A DNA stretch of 64,000 nt from CADEED01 sp039931065 (GTDB lineage Bacteria > Pseudomonadota > Gammaproteobacteria > Steroidobacterales > Steroidobacteraceae): assembly GCA_039931065.1 (NCBI GenBank), contig JBDTSP010000003.1, positions 62,001-126,000 of the forward strand, given 5' to 3'. The notes under the pieces are model-generated. The model made no database searches, was not told the DNA's origin, and saw nothing but the letters and a program-made list of their open reading frames with translations. Of the stretch, positions 61,728-64,000 are shown one piece after another (position 1 is the first letter of the stretch; every line of letters starts with the position of its first letter). The position numbers and the translations under genes were made by a program.

Positions 61728-63629
61728 ATGAAAGTCCTGCGTTTCGCGCTGCTCGCCGTGTGTGCGCACGGGTTCTGCGCACCGTCGTTCGCCGCCGCCA
61801 TCGACGCGCCGCCCACGGCGCAGGCCGGCTCCGTGTTGACGCTCACGGTGAGCGGCAGCGGAGACCCGCGCGATTTCGTTTCCGTGGTCGCCAGGGGCAC
61901 GGCCGAAGGACGCTACGGGAGCTACGAGTACATCGCGAAGCCCGGCCAGTACAAGCTCGAGTTGCCGAGCGAAGCCGGTGATTTTGAAATCCGCGTCTAC
62001 GCAGCCGCGAGTCCTTACGCAACGCTGCTGCGCCGGCCTATCAAGCTCACGCTGCCCACCGCGACCGTCAAGGCGCCGGCTTCCGTCGCCGCCGGCGGGC
62101 AGATCGAGATCGCCTGGAGCGGCCCCGACAATCCGCGCGACTACATTGCGATCGGCGACGCGGCGGACGGCGGTCGTCCGTACATCACCTACGAATACAC
62201 CCGCAATGGCAGCCCGGTAAGGCTGCGGTTGCCCGAGCAGCCCGGCACCTACGAAGTCCGCTATTTCCTCGGCATTGGCGACAAGATCATCGCGCGCCAG
62301 ACCGTCTCGGTCGGCGGCGTGACCGCGACGCTCGGCGCGCCCACGCAGGTGGCCGCGGGTGCGAAGTTCAAGGTGAGCTGGACCGGTCCCGACAACGACC
62401 GGGACTTCGTCACGCTGGTCAAGGCGGGCGCCGCCGAAAAGACCTACGAGAGATACGAGTACACCGCCCGTGCCCCCACGCTCGAACTCACGGCACCCGA
62501 CCTGCCCGGCGCGTACGAGTTGCGTTACTCGACCGGCGCTCAATACATCACGCTGGCGCGCGCCGGCATCACGGTTGGCGCGATCACCGGAACACTCACG
62601 GGCCCAGCGCAAGTCATCGCCGGCGAAATTTTCAAGGTCGGCTGGAAAGGCCCGGACAACGCACGCAATTTCATCACGCTCGTGCCGAAGGGCGCGCGCG
62701 AAGGGCAATACAGTTCCGCGTATGCATACACGCTGCCGCGCGACAACCCCGTCACCCTCCTCGCCCCGCTCACGCCCGGTGACTACGAACTGCGTTACTC
62801 GACCGCCGAGAAGTATCTGACGCTGGCGCACGCCGACATCAAGGTGACGCCGGCGAAGAACGAGCCCGGTTCGGTCGCGGTCACACTCACCACCGGCGCG
62901 AAGACGGGCGGCGCCATCGAGATCATTCTCGACGCCTCCGGCAGCATGCTGCAGAAGTTAGGCGGCCAGCCGCGGATCGATATCGCCAAGGCGACGCTGA
63001 CCAAGCTCACGTCCGCAACCATCCCCGCGGGTACGCCGTTCGCCCTGCGCGTGTTCGGTCGCGAGGTCGATTCCTGCCAGACGGATCTCGATGTCCCGGT
63101 CGGCCCGCTGAACGTGTCCGCGGTTGGGCAACGGATCCAGGCACTGGTTGCGAAGAACGGTGCCAGGACGCCGATCGGCGCATCACTCGCCAAGGTTTCC
63201 GACGACCTGAAGACCGCGACCGGAGAGAAGCTGATCGTGCTCGTGACCGACGGTGAAGAAACCTGCGGTGGCGATCCCGCAGCTGAAATAGAGAAGCTGC
63301 GCAAAGCCGGCGTGAGCACCCGCGTCAGCATCGTGGGTTTTGCCCTCGATGACGAAAAGCTGGCTGCCACTTTCCGGCGTTGGTCGGACGCCGGCGGCGG
63401 CGCATTCTTCGATGCCAAGGACGCGGCCGGTCTCGACAAATCGCTGACCGAAGCACTGCGACCCGGATTTGACGTGGTGAATGCGCAGGGCCAGGTGCTC
63501 GCGAGCGGCCTCGCGGGCGGTGACGCGGTGAAGGTGCCGAGCGGCACGTACTCGGTGCGCATCAAGGGGAAAACGGCGACGAAGTCCGTAGTCGTCAAGC
63601 CGAAGGAAACCGCCAACGTCGCGTTTTAG
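61728..63629 (+). CDS. Exported VWA-domain protein with four Ig-like repeats
   Basis: ATG 61728 gives 633 residues with a signal peptide (about 1-24). Four tandem repeats of about 90 residues each carry a common core: GSGDPRDFVSVV, GPDNPRDYIAI, GPDNDRDFVTLV and GPDNARNFITLV, each ending in YELRY- or YEVRY-like strands. A von Willebrand A domain (about 395-580) follows with an intact metal site (Asp402, Ser404, Ser406 in LDASGSM, and TDGEET). A short beta-rich tail ends the protein. It probably acts in the periplasm or on the cell surface. The ligand is unknown. Confidence 0.85.
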   Translation: MKVLRFALLAVCAHGFCAPSFAAAIDAPPTAQAGSVLTLTVSGSGDPRDFVSVVARGTAEGRYGSYEYIAKPGQYKLELPSEAGDFEIRVYAAASPYATLLRRPIKLTLPTATVKAPASVAAGGQIEIAWSGPDNPRDYIAIGDAADGGRPYITYEYTRNGSPVRLRLPEQPGTYEVRYFLGIGDKIIARQTVSVGGVTATLGAPTQVAAGAKFKVSWTGPDNDRDFVTLVKAGAAEKTYERYEYTARAPTLELTAPDLPGAYELRYSTGAQYITLARAGITVGAITGTLTGPAQVIAGEIFKVGWKGPDNARNFITLVPKGAREGQYSSAYAYTLPRDNPVTLLAPLTPGDYELRYSTAEKYLTLAHADIKVTPAKNEPGSVAVTLTTGAKTGGAIEIILDASGSMLQKLGGQPRIDIAKATLTKLTSATIPAGTPFALRVFGREVDSCQTDLDVPVGPLNVSAVGQRIQALVAKNGARTPIGASLAKVSDDLKTATGEKLIVLVTDGEETCGGDPAAEIEKLRKAGVSTRVSIVGFALDDEKLAATFRRWSDAGGGAFFDAKDAAGLDKSLTEALRPGFDVVNAQGQVLASGLAGGDAVKVPSGTYSVRIKGKTATKSVVVKPKETANVAF

Positions 63630-63748
63630 ACGGCTCGCAACGCAAATTCCGGATTCCGTTCCGCCCGACCGGATGGCTTACACATCCATGGGCGGGGCGT
63701 TCAAGCCGATCTGGCCACTCCAGCATCGCCCAGACCGTCGAGCCCCGG

Positions 63749-64000
63749 CTACTTCGCGGCCGTCAGCCTCAGCATCAGCACATCGTGGCCGGGCAAATCC
63801 GCCGCGAGTGGTTTGGCCGTGTTGCCGACGAACCGCCCGCTCCAGAGATTGCGCAGCTTGTAGTTCGACTTCGCGAACGCCGCGTCGCGCTTCGACAGAT
63901 CGTCGTTCACGTTCTCGGCCCGCCAGTCGAACGAGACCTGGCGCGATTCCTTGTTGCGGTTGAGCACCAGCAGCGCCCATTCCCCGTCCGCGAGCGGCTT
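63749..64000 (-). CDS. Alpha-galactosidase-like (GH27) protein, C-terminal fragment
   Basis: The stop is TAG at 63749-63751, and the frame is open to the right edge (83 residues visible). The fragment KPLADGEWALLVLNRNKESR, then VSFDWR, YKLRNLWSGRFVG and LPGHDVLMLRL, is typical of the beta-sandwich that ends GH27 alpha-galactosidases (KPL-DG-WA, DLW, VP-HG-LLRL). The catalytic barrel lies outside the window. The 119 bases between it and the VWA gene hold GGATG-GCTTACA-CATCC near 63670 and nothing else I recognise. Confidence 0.65.
   Translation of the reverse strand, partial: KPLADGEWALLVLNRNKESRQVSFDWRAENVNDDLSKRDAAFAKSNYKLRNLWSGRFVGNTAKPLAADLPGHDVLMLRLTAAK

Overview
The window is GC-rich chromosomal DNA, densely coded, with many ATGA-type gene overlaps. 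Gene content points to a gammaproteobacterium: a fused aspartokinase/homoserine dehydrogenase in a thrABC operon, an E. coli-like fadH, tatD, cysQ, the alpha-2-macroglobulin/pbpC pair and a yqjD-yqjE-yqjK-like operon. The organism cannot be named from the sequence alone; a Xanthomonadales/Nevskiales-type lineage is my guess. I saw no rRNA, tRNA, CRISPR, intact transposase or prophage, and no gene-free stretch longer than about 300 bases.

Layout. 1-7.8 kb (minus strand): a probable transcription unit of an HlyD-type adaptor, a MacB/LolD-type ABC ATPase, two FtsX-type permeases, an exported TPR-like protein, 2,4-dienoyl-CoA reductase and a YgjP-like metallopeptidase cut by the window edge. 8-13 kb: a membrane acyltransferase-like protein, TatD, and a large secreted nuclease with duplicated lamin-tail/Big2 modules. 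13-18.7 kb: thrA-thrB-thrC plus a NERD-like protein. 18.7-30 kb: an XdhC-family protein, TauE-type transporter, M48 protease, MocA-like nucleotidyltransferase, a stripped-down TadB/TadC pair, methylmalonate-semialdehyde dehydrogenase, a membrane-GNAT fusion and an EamA transporter. 30-41 kb: cysQ-malQ-glgX-glgB-glgP on the minus strand, with a divergent polyphosphate-glucokinase-like gene; glycogen synthesis genes (glgA, glgC) are not present. 41-50 kb: alpha-2-macroglobulin, PBP1C and a fluoroacetate-dehalogenase-like hydrolase.

50-60 kb looks like an envelope and oxidative stress region: small proteins, a receiver-only protein, an outer-membrane barrel, superoxide dismutase, a GacA/UvrY-like regulator, another receiver, a soluble histidine kinase, a ferritin-like protein, YqjK/E/D-like membrane proteins, a PLD/cardiolipin-synthase-like lipoprotein, a BON lipoprotein and a DUF1328 peptide. 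60-64 kb holds an SGNH hydrolase coupled to a degenerate AAA protein, a decayed glutathione S-transferase gene, a VWA protein and the end of an alpha-galactosidase-like gene.

Non-coding signals that stand out: REP-like GGGGAC...GTCCCC palindromes, one pair inside a coding sequence; two long, almost perfect palindromes whose arms differ by compensatory changes; a GacA-type box (TGTAGG-N6-CTTACA) ahead of a hairpin-terminated candidate small RNA or leader; and strong over-representation of the octamer TTGTTAGG in both orientations.
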